Shown: positions 33,990 to 41,890, counted from the stretch's first letter. The stretch: DNA of 42,184 nucleotides from Clostridiales bacterium (GCA_012517905.1 JAAYUE010000045.1:1-42184); one strand, 5' to 3'. Program-made: numbers and translations. The notes: generated from the letters alone by a model not told the origin.

Positions 33990-34018
33990 ATTATAATCGA
34001 TACAATTCGTAAAAGAAA
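33990..34018 (-). promoter_or_regulatory. promoter of bfr
   Basis: On the minus strand TTTCTT (34013-34018), 17 bases, perfect TATAAT (33990-33995). The leader (33795-33982) has a CACCGCCG/CGGCTGTG hairpin before the ribosome site. In the remaining gap up to 34160 I see no gene or recognisable RNA. Confidence 0.55.
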
Positions 34019-34162
34019 GGCGAACGGCGAATAAAAATGATAAAAAACCTGCAAATATGCGTCGCGCAGCCGCAAGCAGGCGCGCGTCCACGCTGCGCTA
34101 CAAGAATAGGCCGGCGCATGATTCGCCGGGACGGAAGGAGATGCAAGCGGTTTTTCGAAAAC

Positions 34163-34225
34163 ACTACTTGACATTGCAAGGTAGTCGCGTATAATGAAAC
34201 CATACTACTAGGCAATATCAAGTAG
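34163..34225 (+). promoter_or_regulatory. promoter with flanking inverted repeats (likely PadR autoregulation)
   Basis: TTGACA (34168-34173), 16 bases, TATAAT (34190-34195). ACTACTTG (34163-34170) and CAAGGTAGT (34177-34185) form an imperfect inverted repeat over the -35; CTACT (34205-34209) and AGTAG (34221-34225) form another after the -10. PadR regulators commonly repress their own promoter, so these are good operator candidates. Confidence 0.65.
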
Positions 34226-34240
34226 CGAGGTGAAACGACG

Positions 34241-34591
34241 ATGGTTGACCGCGCGCAACTCCTGAAGGGCCTGCTGGACGGCTGTATCCTGAAGGTGATC
34301 TCTCAGGGGGAGACCTACGGGTATCGCATCACCGGCGAGCTCAACGCCTGCGGATTTCGAGAGCTGAACGAAGGCAGCGTCTACCCGTCGCTGATGCGCC
34401 TCGAGAAAAAGGGGCTGGTTTCGGCCGTAACGAAAAAATCGTCCATCGGGCCGAGCAGAAAATATTACAGCCTGACCGCGGAGGGAGCGGCTTATTTAAG
34501 CGAGTTTGCGGGCATCTGGTCCGACATCTCCGATACGGTGGGACGGATTATGAAAGGCGGTATGGAACATGAGCCATCAAGGGAAGAATAA
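34241..34591 (+). CDS. PadR-family transcriptional regulator
   Basis: The 116-residue protein has the PadR winged helix: LLKGLLDGCILKVIS, YGYRITGEL, LNEGSVYPSLMRLEKKGLV and RKYYSLTAEGAAYL, then a short dimer helix. It probably represses its own operon through the repeats at 34163-34225. GAGG lies 10-14 bases before the ATG. It overlaps the membrane-protein gene by 23 bases, the common PadR-plus-membrane-protein pairing in Firmicutes. Confidence 0.88.
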   Translation: MVDRAQLLKGLLDGCILKVISQGETYGYRITGELNACGFRELNEGSVYPSLMRLEKKGLVSAVTKKSSIGPSRKYYSLTAEGAAYLSEFAGIWSDISDTVGRIMKGGMEHEPSREE

Positions 34592-35402
34592 ACTTTTGCT
34601 GATGACCGGCACGACGATACTGGTGGTGCTCACGCTGGCCGCGCTCGTCGTCGCCGCGCCGGACGCGCGCCCCGTGCTGTTGATACTTGCGGGCGTGATC
34701 GTCCTGACGGCGCTGCTCGGGGTTGCCGTCGCGTTTATAAAGTACAAGCGCGTGGAGGGCAGGGTTTCGAAACTGCCGGAGTGCTTTCGGGCGGCTTACC
34801 TTGGCGCGCACGAACTGCTTGGCACCTGCGAACTGTCCGGCGCGGACCGGCGGGGAATCTTGACGATGATTCTCGAGATATTCGAGCACGCGGCGCTGGA
34901 TGACCGCACGGTGGAAGACGTCACCGGCGGAGACTTGGCGGCGTTTGTCGATCGCTTTGCATCCGAGGCGGGGCGCGCACATACGCTTGGGTATCGCATC
35001 AGCTATGCCTCGGCGCTCTTTATCGCGTTTCTGCTGTTTCTGAAAGCATATCAGGTCTTGCGCACCGGCACGGTCTCGCTGGCAACGCTGCGGAGCGAGA
35101 CGCTGGACGCAGGGATTATCGTGACATACTTCATCATCTCCTACGCGTTCTTTCCCTGGCTGCTCTCGGCCATTCGCAAGTCTGCGCGGGAACAATGGAG
35201 CGGCGCACGGCGGCTGAAGATACTGATTCCGATGGCGATCCCCGTCGGCCTCATGGCGGCGCTGATCCTGATAGACGACCCGGCGTTTCGAGCCGTCGCC
35301 GACCGGCCGATTCCGATCTTTACGACGCTCTTATCCGTCGCGCTGGGCGTTGCGCTTTTGGTGGGAACGATCCTTCTGACCGGATTTTTTCGAAGGAAAT
35401 AG
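34569..35402 (+). CDS. PadR-linked membrane protein, unknown
   Basis: The 277-residue protein has two N-terminal helices (about 10-28 and 35-55), a soluble stretch of about 90 residues with several Cys and Glu, then about four more helices (145-165, 180-200, 215-235, 250-272). The size and genetic pairing resemble PadR-associated membrane proteins that follow envelope stress or drug signals, but no family motif is certain. It is co-transcribed with and overlaps the PadR gene. Confidence 0.6.
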   Translation: MSHQGKNKLLLMTGTTILVVLTLAALVVAAPDARPVLLILAGVIVLTALLGVAVAFIKYKRVEGRVSKLPECFRAAYLGAHELLGTCELSGADRRGILTMILEIFEHAALDDRTVEDVTGGDLAAFVDRFASEAGRAHTLGYRISYASALFIAFLLFLKAYQVLRTGTVSLATLRSETLDAGIIVTYFIISYAFFPWLLSAIRKSAREQWSGARRLKILIPMAIPVGLMAALILIDDPAFRAVADRPIPIFTTLLSVALGVALLVGTILLTGFFRRK

Positions 35403-35424
35403 GCGAAGGAAACAGGCGATGAAA

Positions 35425-35454
35425 AAAGGGACTGTCCGATCGGGCAGTCCCTTT
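35425..35454. terminator. bidirectional terminator
   Basis: AAAGGGACTG pairs with CAGTCCCTTT, with an A-run on the left that is a T-run for the minus strand. Confidence 0.75.
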
Positions 35455-35490
35455 GCCGAGTATGCGGGTTAACGTACTCTCGATGCGTGC

Positions 35491-36240
35491 TTACAGAAAA
35501 TATTCGTTTTCGCGTCTGGATTTCAGCCGCTGCGAAAACTCCGCCGCAAACGTAAGATAGCGCTCCGTATCCATGTTTTTTGCCCCGACCGGGCAGTGGC
35601 GAATGCACCGGAAGCACGAGATGCAGTTGTCGCGGATTGTCTTATTATCCGTCTCGATGGCATGCGCCGGACAGCTTGCCGCGCAGAGGCCGCAGGAGAT
35701 GCAGGCGTCGGTGGTAAGCGGGCGGAACGAGCCGCCGTTCCCGCCATCCCGGTACGGCCGGTTTCCGGCGATTTGTATTTCGGCGGATTCTTTGCTTTGC
35801 GCGGCTTTGCGGGCGAATTCCCCGTCTGCGGCGAGATCGCTGGAATCGGGCCGGCCGGTTTGGATTGCGCCGTAGGTGTGGCGGCCGACCAGCGCGGCGG
35901 CGCCCCTGACCACAAATCCCTGCGCCTGCGCCAGATCGGACAACTCCAAGAGCGCGTCGTCATAATGGCGGTTGCCATAGGTCACCGCAATGATGCACGG
36001 GGTACGGGTCCCCCGAAAGCGGGAGAGTCGGGCCGCCGCCAGTTTCGGGATGCGGCCGCCGTACACAGGCGCGCCGATGACGGCGAAATCCTCGGCCGCG
36101 AGCACACAGGGTGCCGTCTCCGCATCGACGGTCACGTCGTAGTCCCGATGGTCGGTTCCGATGGAGGACGCGATGGCGTCCACGCTCGCTTTGGTGTTGC
36201 CGGTGGGCGAAAAATAGATTTTTACAATCGAATTGTGCAT
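35491..36240 (-). CDS. EFR1-family ferredoxin-flavodoxin protein
   Basis: The 249-residue protein joins an N-terminal flavodoxin-like domain (YFSPTGNTKASVDAI, then FAVIGAPVYGGRIP) to two C-terminal 4Fe-4S motifs, CISCGLCAASCP and CISCFRCIRHCP. Such EFR1 proteins are thought to move electrons between ferredoxin and other partners in strict anaerobes; the exact reaction is unknown. GGAGG lies 7 bases before the ATG. It is the third flavodoxin-type gene in the window. Confidence 0.88.
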   Translation of the reverse strand: MHNSIVKIYFSPTGNTKASVDAIASSIGTDHRDYDVTVDAETAPCVLAAEDFAVIGAPVYGGRIPKLAAARLSRFRGTRTPCIIAVTYGNRHYDDALLELSDLAQAQGFVVRGAAALVGRHTYGAIQTGRPDSSDLAADGEFARKAAQSKESAEIQIAGNRPYRDGGNGGSFRPLTTDACISCGLCAASCPAHAIETDNKTIRDNCISCFRCIRHCPVGAKNMDTERYLTFAAEFSQRLKSRRENEYFL

Positions 36241-36352
36241 GGCGGCCTCCTGTTGAAACGCTTATCCTATCATAACACACTGCTGCCGCAAATGGCGGCT
36301 TGCGATGGCGTTTGCCGGTTTTTTCCGGCAGCATATCCAAAGAAGGGGGCGT

Positions 36353-37453
36353 TCACTCCTTTGGAAACGGCAACGGTTCGCGCGCCTTTGATCGCTTTAG
36401 TCCAAACATAAATCGCGTAACGGAAATTCTTCTGAAGAGTTCATACAATAAAAATGTTATGGGAATACTCCCCGCCAGAATAAGGACCACTTGCAGGGAC
36501 GGATTCGGGATCCGTCGATTGATAAAATAAGCGAGAACGACAATGCAGGGAAGATGAAATTCATATACCGCAAAGGATGCATTCGAAAAGTATCGGGTGA
36601 CAGTATGATCAAAATCCAAATATTGCCTGCCGATTCCCAAAAGCGCCAGAACGCCGATCCATGCATACAGCTCTACGATGATTTCGTATAGGATGGGATT
36701 CATGTTTTGTTTGGTTAAAAAGACGACAGAAATCCATACGATTCCCGCGAGAAACAAGCCGGTTAACAGAAAGCGGTGTTTGGCAAGCAGTTGCAGCATC
36801 GGTTCTGCGGACAGAATAAAATAGCCAAGCAGGAAGAAGGCGAAGTATTCGCCGATGCTTTTGCCGGAAATATCCAGGATCGGCTGGAGAAGCAGGGGAA
36901 CCAGAAACAGCATCAGCAAAAAGAACAGATTGATTTTTTCCACGGGCAGCGTCCAGTTCGATTTCTTGCAGACGGACATCACGGGGAGAGCAAGGAGCGA
37001 AATCAAAAACAGATACAGGATGAACCAAAAATGCCCCGGAGTAAAACCGCCCTGATATCCAGTAAGATTTGTGGCTTTTGTCATGAACAACAGGTATTGT
37101 TCGATATAGCCGCCGGCGTATCCGTTATGAAACCGCTCGGCAAAGTAGGTGATCAAAGGTATGATCAGCAGTACGCCAAAAATCAGCGGAATCAAAAGCC
37201 TGGAGACACGCTCTTTCAGATATGCTTTGGGCGTTCGCGTTCTGAAAGCATAGGCTGAGCTGATTCCGGCTATGGTAAACAACAGGGGCATCATCCAGGG
37301 CCACGCCGCTACAATAAAGGCGCTGACCGATATCGTTTCGACGCCCTTGATATAGAAGCTCTCGCCAAACGAATTATAGATCATGAACGTGTGAAACGGA
37401 AAAAGCAACAGCACGGTCATCCAGCGCAGATTATCGATGTAATGCTTTCTCAT
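36353..37453 (-). CDS. acyltransferase-3 family membrane protein
   Basis: The 366-residue protein has about ten membrane helices and the family marks RKHYIDNLRWMTVLLLFPFHTFMIYN (H near 21) and FTPGHFWFILYLF, as in acyltransferase 3/OpgC-type enzymes that acylate sugars or glycans at the membrane. The base composition is clearly AT-richer than its neighbours, with many ATA, AAA and TTT codons, suggesting transfer from another genome. Its ribosome site is weak (AAGAAAG). A TGCCGG/CCGGCA hairpin at 36313-36330 follows the stop. Confidence 0.8.
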   Translation of the reverse strand: MRKHYIDNLRWMTVLLLFPFHTFMIYNSFGESFYIKGVETISVSAFIVAAWPWMMPLLFTIAGISSAYAFRTRTPKAYLKERVSRLLIPLIFGVLLIIPLITYFAERFHNGYAGGYIEQYLLFMTKATNLTGYQGGFTPGHFWFILYLFLISLLALPVMSVCKKSNWTLPVEKINLFFLLMLFLVPLLLQPILDISGKSIGEYFAFFLLGYFILSAEPMLQLLAKHRFLLTGLFLAGIVWISVVFLTKQNMNPILYEIIVELYAWIGVLALLGIGRQYLDFDHTVTRYFSNASFAVYEFHLPCIVVLAYFINRRIPNPSLQVVLILAGSIPITFLLYELFRRISVTRFMFGLKRSKAREPLPFPKE

Positions 37454-37706
37454 GTTAACGCTTTCTTATGGGAACCAGTTCTCACATTCTCGCTCAATGA
37501 AAAACAACAGTCCTTGTTTTGGCCTGTCTGTCCGCCGCGTTGATTCTACAATAGCATATCAATGCGCTGCGGCGATTCAATTTGATCTACTTTTTACCAA
37601 GCAAACGGATCACAGGCAAGACTTTTGTTCGGGGATGTGGTCGTTCCCGCTTTTCAATATCATTTCCGCGATACGGGTTCAATTCGAATGCATCACTTCT
37701 TGGAAG

Positions 37707-38171
37707 CTACTCGATGCAAGATTTCACATAATCAACCGGAACGTCCATACGGATAGCGGTTTCTTCAGCGGAAAGCCCGTCTTCCATAAACTTTCGGACC
37801 ACCATCACCATATTTTCTCCAACCTCAATGATGTGCTTGTCGGGGTCATAAAACCTGACGACATGCTGGCCCCAAGCATGTTCTTTGAGCGGGTGAACAT
37901 ATTCAATGTCGAAACCGGCCAGTTTTTCGATCAAGCGGTGCATGTCGTCCTCTTCAAAATACAGTTCTGCGTCATTGTTGCCATAGGTGATCTGGGTTTG
38001 ACTTTTTTGAATAAAGGTTCCCCAACTATCCGCGGTCTGCAAAGCAAACCCACCCGTCAACGTGACATTGGCGCCCAGATCGCAAACGACGTACTGATCC
38101 AGAATATCATGATAGAATTTTTTCGACTTTTCGATATCTTTTACTGCGAGTAGCGTACAAACATAGTTCAT
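37707..38171 (-). CDS. VOC-family (glyoxalase-like) protein
   Basis: The 154-residue protein has the VOC beta-alpha-beta-beta-beta pattern: VCTLLAVKDIEKSKKFYHDIL at the start and VRFYDPDKHIIEVGENM in the second half, then a short helical tail (GLSAEETAIRMDVP). VOC proteins include glyoxalases, dioxygenases and drug-binding proteins; the activity is unknown. The ATG at 38171 is chosen because the fold starts there (MNYVCTLLAV). Codon use is AT-rich like its neighbours. The 253-base gap before the acyltransferase gene holds no gene I can support. Confidence 0.8.
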   Translation of the reverse strand: MNYVCTLLAVKDIEKSKKFYHDILDQYVVCDLGANVTLTGGFALQTADSWGTFIQKSQTQITYGNNDAELYFEEDDMHRLIEKLAGFDIEYVHPLKEHAWGQHVVRFYDPDKHIIEVGENMVMVVRKFMEDGLSAEETAIRMDVPVDYVKSCIE

Positions 38172-38276
38172 GCTGTTTCTCTTTTCTCCCATATATGAAT
38201 CTGACGCTTGCTTATGGATACCATGATACCATGATGATCGTGGAAAATGCGACAAAGCGGCAACTTAAAACAAAAA

Positions 38277-38296
38277 CAGGCCGATCGATCGGTCTG
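38277..38296 (-). terminator. terminator of the Imm-5-like gene
   Basis: CAGACCGATCGATCGGCCTG on the minus strand folds into an 8-bp stem with a TCGA loop and is followed by TTTTTGTTTT, 45 bases after the stop. Confidence 0.75.
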
Positions 38297-38341
38297 CTTT
38301 TGTCCATAGGAACATTCGAGATCATTTGGTCTGTGTATCGT

Positions 38342-38872
38342 TTACAAATCCTCGCTGAATACATACCAACAGATATCATTTCGTAAACGCTCATCATCCA
38401 TTACGAGATTACGAATTCTTTCCGGAAGCCGATCCCGTTGCCATTGACACTCTTGACGTTTGGACATTTCCTTTTTATCTTCGGGGGAAGCCGCCATAAC
38501 AGCTCGTATTGCATAGGCTGCCGCTCCCAATTCGTGTGCGGCAACATGTGCCACGACTGCGGCCTGACCGGCCGATAAGGCCGCCAATTTTGCTGCCTCT
38601 GACACTTCTTTTACTTCTCTTGCCGCATCTTGTGAAGCGCCGGCGGCAAAGCGCGCTTGTTTCATTGTAATTTCTCCGTTCACCCAGGCATGGGTGAATT
38701 CAATAGCGCGCCGCGGGCGGTCATCATCCGGGCACGTTTCTTCAAAATAGTGCAGTACATGCTGAGCGCATAGTGCTGCCCAAATCGCCAGCAGATGGTG
38801 GTCTTCATCTGACAATGTGCCGCCGCGACGAATTGTGATGAATCTTTTATCGCGAATCTTAGGCAATATCAT
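38342..38872 (-). CDS. Imm-5-like putative immunity protein
   Basis: The 176-residue, all-helical protein has AIWAALCAQHVLHYFEETCPDDDRPRRAIE, then WVNGEITMKQARFAA, AHVAAHELGAAAYAIRAV and WQRDRLPERIRNLV, as I recall for the Imm-5-like putative immunity family. Such proteins are thought to neutralise a partner toxin, but no toxin gene is visible nearby, so it may be an orphan immunity gene. AT-rich codon use matches the patch. No membrane helix or signal peptide. Confidence 0.7.
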   Translation of the reverse strand: MILPKIRDKRFITIRRGGTLSDEDHHLLAIWAALCAQHVLHYFEETCPDDDRPRRAIEFTHAWVNGEITMKQARFAAGASQDAAREVKEVSEAAKLAALSAGQAAVVAHVAAHELGAAAYAIRAVMAASPEDKKEMSKRQECQWQRDRLPERIRNLVMDDERLRNDICWYVFSEDL

Positions 38873-38983
38873 ATGATCCCCCCAGCCTCATATCCCAAAT
38901 TCGTGGTTTGAAACTGCCCGACAAATTCTTGTTCATCACTCCGTTAAGTCGGCACACCACCTGTTAAATTGCGGTATAAAATA

Positions 38984-39031
38984 AAAATCGTTTCTACAGA
39001 ACGATTGCTTAATTCCTGTAGAAACGATTTT
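38984..39031 (-). terminator. tRNA-Leu terminator (16-bp perfect inverted repeat)
   Basis: AAAATCGTTTCTACAG (38984-38999) is perfectly complementary to 39016-39031, with a 16-base loop. On the minus strand it follows the CCA end and leads into TTTTTATTTTA. Confidence 0.8.
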
Positions 39032-39117
39032 GGTGCCGGTGGTCGGACTCGAACCGACACGGTATCGCTACCAACGGATTTTGAGTCCGTCACGTCTGCC
39101 AATTCCATCACACCGGC
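39031..39117 (-). tRNA. tRNA-Leu (anticodon CAA)
   Basis: An 87-base tRNA on the minus strand: acceptor GCCGGTG pairs with CACCGGC, the T-arm has GGTTCGAGTCC, the anticodon loop reads CTCAAAA giving anticodon CAA, and a long variable arm (GGTAGCGATACC) marks a class II tRNA. CCA is encoded. It reads UUG codons. Confidence 0.95.
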
Positions 39118-39128
39118 TCAGTGGGACT

Positions 39129-39157
39129 ATTCTAGCACACGCGCCTTTGCTTTGCAA
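39129..39157 (-). promoter_or_regulatory. promoter of tRNA-Leu
   Basis: On the minus strand TTGCAA (39152-39157), 17 bases, TAGAAT (39129-39134) with an extended TGC, 11 bases before the tRNA. Confidence 0.7.
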
Positions 39158-39219
39158 GCGCGGACACGCCGGATTTGCCGCGCGTTTTCATCCGGATCGA
39201 CGGCGCGTTTCCGCCCGAC

Positions 39220-39257
39220 GGCGGGCGATTGAATCCGCCCGCATAAGATGATATACT
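39220..39257 (+). promoter_or_regulatory. promoter of mscL with inverted repeat over the -35
   Basis: TTGAAT (39229-39234), 17 bases, TATACT (39252-39257). GCGGGCG (39221-39227) and CGCCCGC (39236-39242) form a perfect inverted repeat with the -35 between them, a possible operator or supercoil-sensitive cruciform. Confidence 0.65.
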
Positions 39258-39313
39258 CAACTGGAAATCATCACAACTCTCTTACGAAATTTTATAAAAA
39301 AGGAGTCGTCTGT

Positions 39314-39736
39314 TTGAAGAAACTCGTTTCGGAATTCAAAACCTTCATCGCCAAAGGCAGCGTGATCGATCTCGCGGTCGGCGTCATCGTCGGCGCGGCG
39401 TTCAAGGGCATTGTGGATTCGCTGGTCGGCGACATCATTTCGCCGCTCATCGGCCTTGTCGCGGACACGAATTTTACCGATCTCGTCTGGCAGATCGGGG
39501 GCGTTTCCATCGGCTACGGCGCGTTTATCACGGCGATCATCAACTTTCTGATCATGGCCCTCGTGCTGTTTATCATCGTCAAGGCGATCAACGCTTCGCG
39601 CGCGCTTGGCGGCAAACGCAAGCGCGGGGAACAAGCCGCGCCTGCAGCGCCGACGGAGAAAACTTGCCCCTACTGCAAGATGACCATCGCCATTGACGCG
39701 ACGCGCTGCCCACACTGTACTTCGGAGGTAGAATAA
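39314..39736 (+). CDS. mscL: large-conductance mechanosensitive channel MscL with zinc-ribbon tail
   Basis: The 140-residue protein has the MscL N-terminal amphipathic helix and TM1 (FKTFIAKGSVIDLAVGVIVGAAF), TM2 (about 68-90) and, in place of the usual C-terminal helix alone, a tail with CPYC (118-121) and CPHC (132-135) that should bind zinc. MscL opens under membrane tension to vent solutes in osmotic downshock. The start is TTG at 39314, with AGGAG 8 bases upstream; an in-frame ATG at 39248 would add 22 residues with no family match. It is followed by a small membrane-protein gene 2 bases later. Confidence 0.9.
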   Translation: MKKLVSEFKTFIAKGSVIDLAVGVIVGAAFKGIVDSLVGDIISPLIGLVADTNFTDLVWQIGGVSIGYGAFITAIINFLIMALVLFIIVKAINASRALGGKRKRGEQAAPAAPTEKTCPYCKMTIAIDATRCPHCTSEVE

Positions 39737-39738
39737 AA

Positions 39739-40116
39739 TTGGAAACAAACGAACCGCATACGCCGGAAAATGATCCCAATCAGCAGCAGCCGGAAGAGCT
39801 GGACGAACTGCAGACGAAGGTTCGCAACTATCCGGACCAGCAATGGAACCTGATCCAGCGGGTCGTCGGCGCGGCGCTCGGGCTCGCCTGCGGCTTTTTG
39901 CTGACGTATTTTGGCGCATATGAGTCCACCGGCATGTTCGGCACCATCGGCGCGGTGCTCGTTGCGCTGTTTGTACCAAACCTGATTGAAAAGCGCGTCA
40001 AGCGCTCCGTTCGGAAAGGCCGCATCGCGCTGATGATCGCGCTGGGCGCATGGCTTGTGGTGTTCGTCGCCGTCATGCTGATCAAAGGCGTGCCGATCAT
40101 AGCAAACCCCGCCTGA
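39739..40116 (+). CDS. small three-helix membrane protein, unknown
   Basis: From a TTG start at 39739 (GGAGG 10 bases upstream, inside the end of mscL) the product is 125 residues: an acidic, Gln/Pro-rich N-terminus, then helices at about 41-60, 65-82 and 95-116 with a basic loop (EKRVKRSVRKGR). No family recognised. It sits between mscL and a glycosyltransferase gene with tight spacing, so the three are probably one operon. Confidence 0.65.
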   Translation: METNEPHTPENDPNQQQPEELDELQTKVRNYPDQQWNLIQRVVGAALGLACGFLLTYFGAYESTGMFGTIGAVLVALFVPNLIEKRVKRSVRKGRIALMIALGAWLVVFVAVMLIKGVPIIANPA

Positions 40117-40133
40117 GAAACCGGAGGGACCGC

Positions 40134-41078
40134 ATGCAACACAAACCGCTTGTTTCGATCGTCTGCCCCTGCTACAACGAAGAGGCCATGCTGCCGCTGT
40201 ATTATGAGGCGATGCAAAAGCGCGTGCTGACGCCGCTGGCGGAGTACGACTTTGAGCTGATTCTGATCAACGACGGGTCGAAGGACGGCACGCTGCCGGT
40301 GCTGCGCGCTCTCGCGCAGCAGGACGAGCGCGTGAAATACCTCTCGTTTTCGCGGAATTTCGGGAAGGAAGCCGCCATGTATGCGGGGCTGAAGAACGCG
40401 AAGGGCGACTTTGTCTGCGTGATGGACTGCGACCTGCAGGATCCGCCGGAGATGATCGCAAACATGCTCGAACGCCTCGGCAAAGAGGACTGCGACTGCG
40501 TGGCGACGCGCCGCGTGACGAGAAAGGGCGAGCCGAAGATTCGCAGCGCCTTTGCGCGCGCGTTTTACCGCGTGATCAACCGCATATCGGACACGGAGTT
40601 TGTCGACGGCGCGCGGGATTTTCGCATGATGCGCCGCTGCGTGGCGGACGCGGTGCTCGAGCTCGGCGAATACCACCGTTTTTCAAAAGGCATCTTCATG
40701 TGGGTGGGGTTCGACACCGTCTGGCTGGAATACGAAAACGTGGAGCGCGCCGCAGGGGAGACCAAATGGTCGTTTTGGAAGCTCGCGCGCTATGCCATCG
40801 AAGGCATCGTCTCGTTTTCGACCGCGCCGCTCAGGATCGCGACCGCAGTCGGCAGCATCGTCTCCGCACTCGCGCTCATCTACATGGTCATCCGCGTGGT
40901 CATTGCGATGATCTGGGGCAATCCCGTCGCGGGCTACCCTTCGCTGCTGGCGATTACGCTCTGCCTCGGCGGGTTCATCCTGCTCGCGCTGGGCATCATC
41001 GGTGAATACGTCGCGCGCACCTATATGCAGGTCAAGCAAAGGCCGATCTATATTCAAAAGGAAACCAATATCCGTTAG
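40134..41078 (+). CDS. GT2 glycosyltransferase, GtrB/DPM1-like
   Basis: The 314-residue protein has a GT2 domain: VSIVCPCYNEEAMLP, LINDGSKDGT (about 43-52), the DXD-type VMDCDLQDPPEM and the acceptor-loop SFSRNFGKEAAMYAG, followed by two C-terminal helices (about 238-260 and 272-295). Such GtrB-type enzymes attach a sugar to undecaprenyl phosphate at the membrane. GGAGGG lies 6 bases before the ATG at 40134. The sugar and the final glycan are unknown. Confidence 0.88.
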   Translation: MQHKPLVSIVCPCYNEEAMLPLYYEAMQKRVLTPLAEYDFELILINDGSKDGTLPVLRALAQQDERVKYLSFSRNFGKEAAMYAGLKNAKGDFVCVMDCDLQDPPEMIANMLERLGKEDCDCVATRRVTRKGEPKIRSAFARAFYRVINRISDTEFVDGARDFRMMRRCVADAVLELGEYHRFSKGIFMWVGFDTVWLEYENVERAAGETKWSFWKLARYAIEGIVSFSTAPLRIATAVGSIVSALALIYMVIRVVIAMIWGNPVAGYPSLLAITLCLGGFILLALGIIGEYVARTYMQVKQRPIYIQKETNIR

Positions 41079-41091
41079 ATCCTGCACAGGA

Positions 41092-41125
41092 AAAAACAGG
41101 CGGAACCAATATCCCGCCTGTTTTT
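41092..41125. terminator. bidirectional terminator
   Basis: AAAAACAGGCGG pairs with CCGCCTGTTTTT around a 10-base loop, between the glycosyltransferase and the convergent GNAT gene. Confidence 0.85.
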
Positions 41126-41137
41126 GCGTTACATGCG

Positions 41138-41854
41138 TTACGGCTGCCGATGGATCAGCCAGCGGATCACCGTGTCCGAAAGCGCGAGACCGAGCTTTCG
41201 CTGCAGCGCGATCGAGGGTTCGTTTCGAATGGAAACCTGACAAAACGGCGTCCGGTCGAGCGAGAGCAGGTGGTTGATCAGGTGTGCTTCCAGCGCATAG
41301 GCGAGGCCGAGCCGTCGATATTCGGGCAAAACTTCGAGCAGGCCCATGGAACGCTCGTCATGCGTGCCGATGAAGCCGGCGGGTTCGCCGCGAACGAATG
41401 CGCCGAACATGCCCGCCTCGATGCGCTCGAGGATGTAGTCCGCGTCGTCGACGGTTCGATAATGCGCGTGGACAAAGTCGAGGTGGCTGGAATCGAGCAG
41501 GCGGATCTCGGCGCCGTCCGGCAGCGTATAAGGGATCGGTCGATTCGACAGATAGATTGCGTGGCAGCAGTCCATTGCGGATTCGAACCCGCAGGTTGCA
41601 AGCGCATCCAGCAGCTCCGCGCCGCGCAGGATGATCATGCGCATGGGATCGTCCGCCAGTCCCGCCGTCAGCAGCGGCAAAAAAGACGCCGCCCGACCCG
41701 GTTCGGCGGCGAGCCAGTAGAGCTCGTCGTGCCGAAGCAGCACGCCGTTGTCATCCGCGCGCAGAACCTCCGCGCCGGGGACGAGGAGCACCTCCAGCAT
41801 GTCGATATTGGCCATGCGGTCGCGATTGAGATAGTCGATAACGCCTTGTTCCAT
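41138..41854 (-). CDS. GNAT-family acetyltransferase (GLYAT/FR47-like)
   Basis: From the ATG at 41854 the protein is 238 residues. The C-terminal half has the GNAT core: SMGLLEVLPEYRRLGLAYALEAHL (motif A acetyl-CoA loop) and VSIRNEPSIALQRKLGL (motif B). The N-terminal half (LYWLAAEPGRAASFL) looks like the extra domain of GLYAT/FR47-type enzymes. It should acylate an amine, substrate unknown. There is no ribosome site; a TTGAAA-N17-TACACT promoter ends 7 bases before the ATG, so the mRNA should be leaderless. The frame is open further upstream but runs past the promoter. Confidence 0.8.
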   Translation of the reverse strand: MEQGVIDYLNRDRMANIDMLEVLLVPGAEVLRADDNGVLLRHDELYWLAAEPGRAASFLPLLTAGLADDPMRMIILRGAELLDALATCGFESAMDCCHAIYLSNRPIPYTLPDGAEIRLLDSSHLDFVHAHYRTVDDADYILERIEAGMFGAFVRGEPAGFIGTHDERSMGLLEVLPEYRRLGLAYALEAHLINHLLSLDRTPFCQVSIRNEPSIALQRKLGLALSDTVIRWLIHRQP

Positions 41855-41861
41855 GTGGTGC

Positions 41862-41890
41862 AGTGTAGCACAATCGGCCGCCGATTTCAA
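41862..41890 (-). promoter_or_regulatory. leaderless promoter of the GNAT gene
   Basis: On the minus strand TTGAAA (41885-41890), 17 bases, TACACT (41862-41867) with extended TGC; the ATG follows after 7 bases. Confidence 0.65.

Noticed and set aside
33795..34160. A small gene or RNA in the bfr-PadR gap
   Set aside because: A minus-strand frame exists, but it has no ribosome site or domain and overlaps the bfr leader; no known RNA was recognised.
36313..39031. Direct repeats of the tRNA-Leu 3' end at the left edge of the AT-rich patch (att sites)
   Set aside because: Only a 7-base match (TGCCGGT) was found, within a hairpin, and no integrase is present.
38984..39031. The 16-bp inverted repeat as an IS end
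   Set aside because: It lies exactly after the tRNA CCA with a T-rich tail and no transposase, so it is best read as a terminator.
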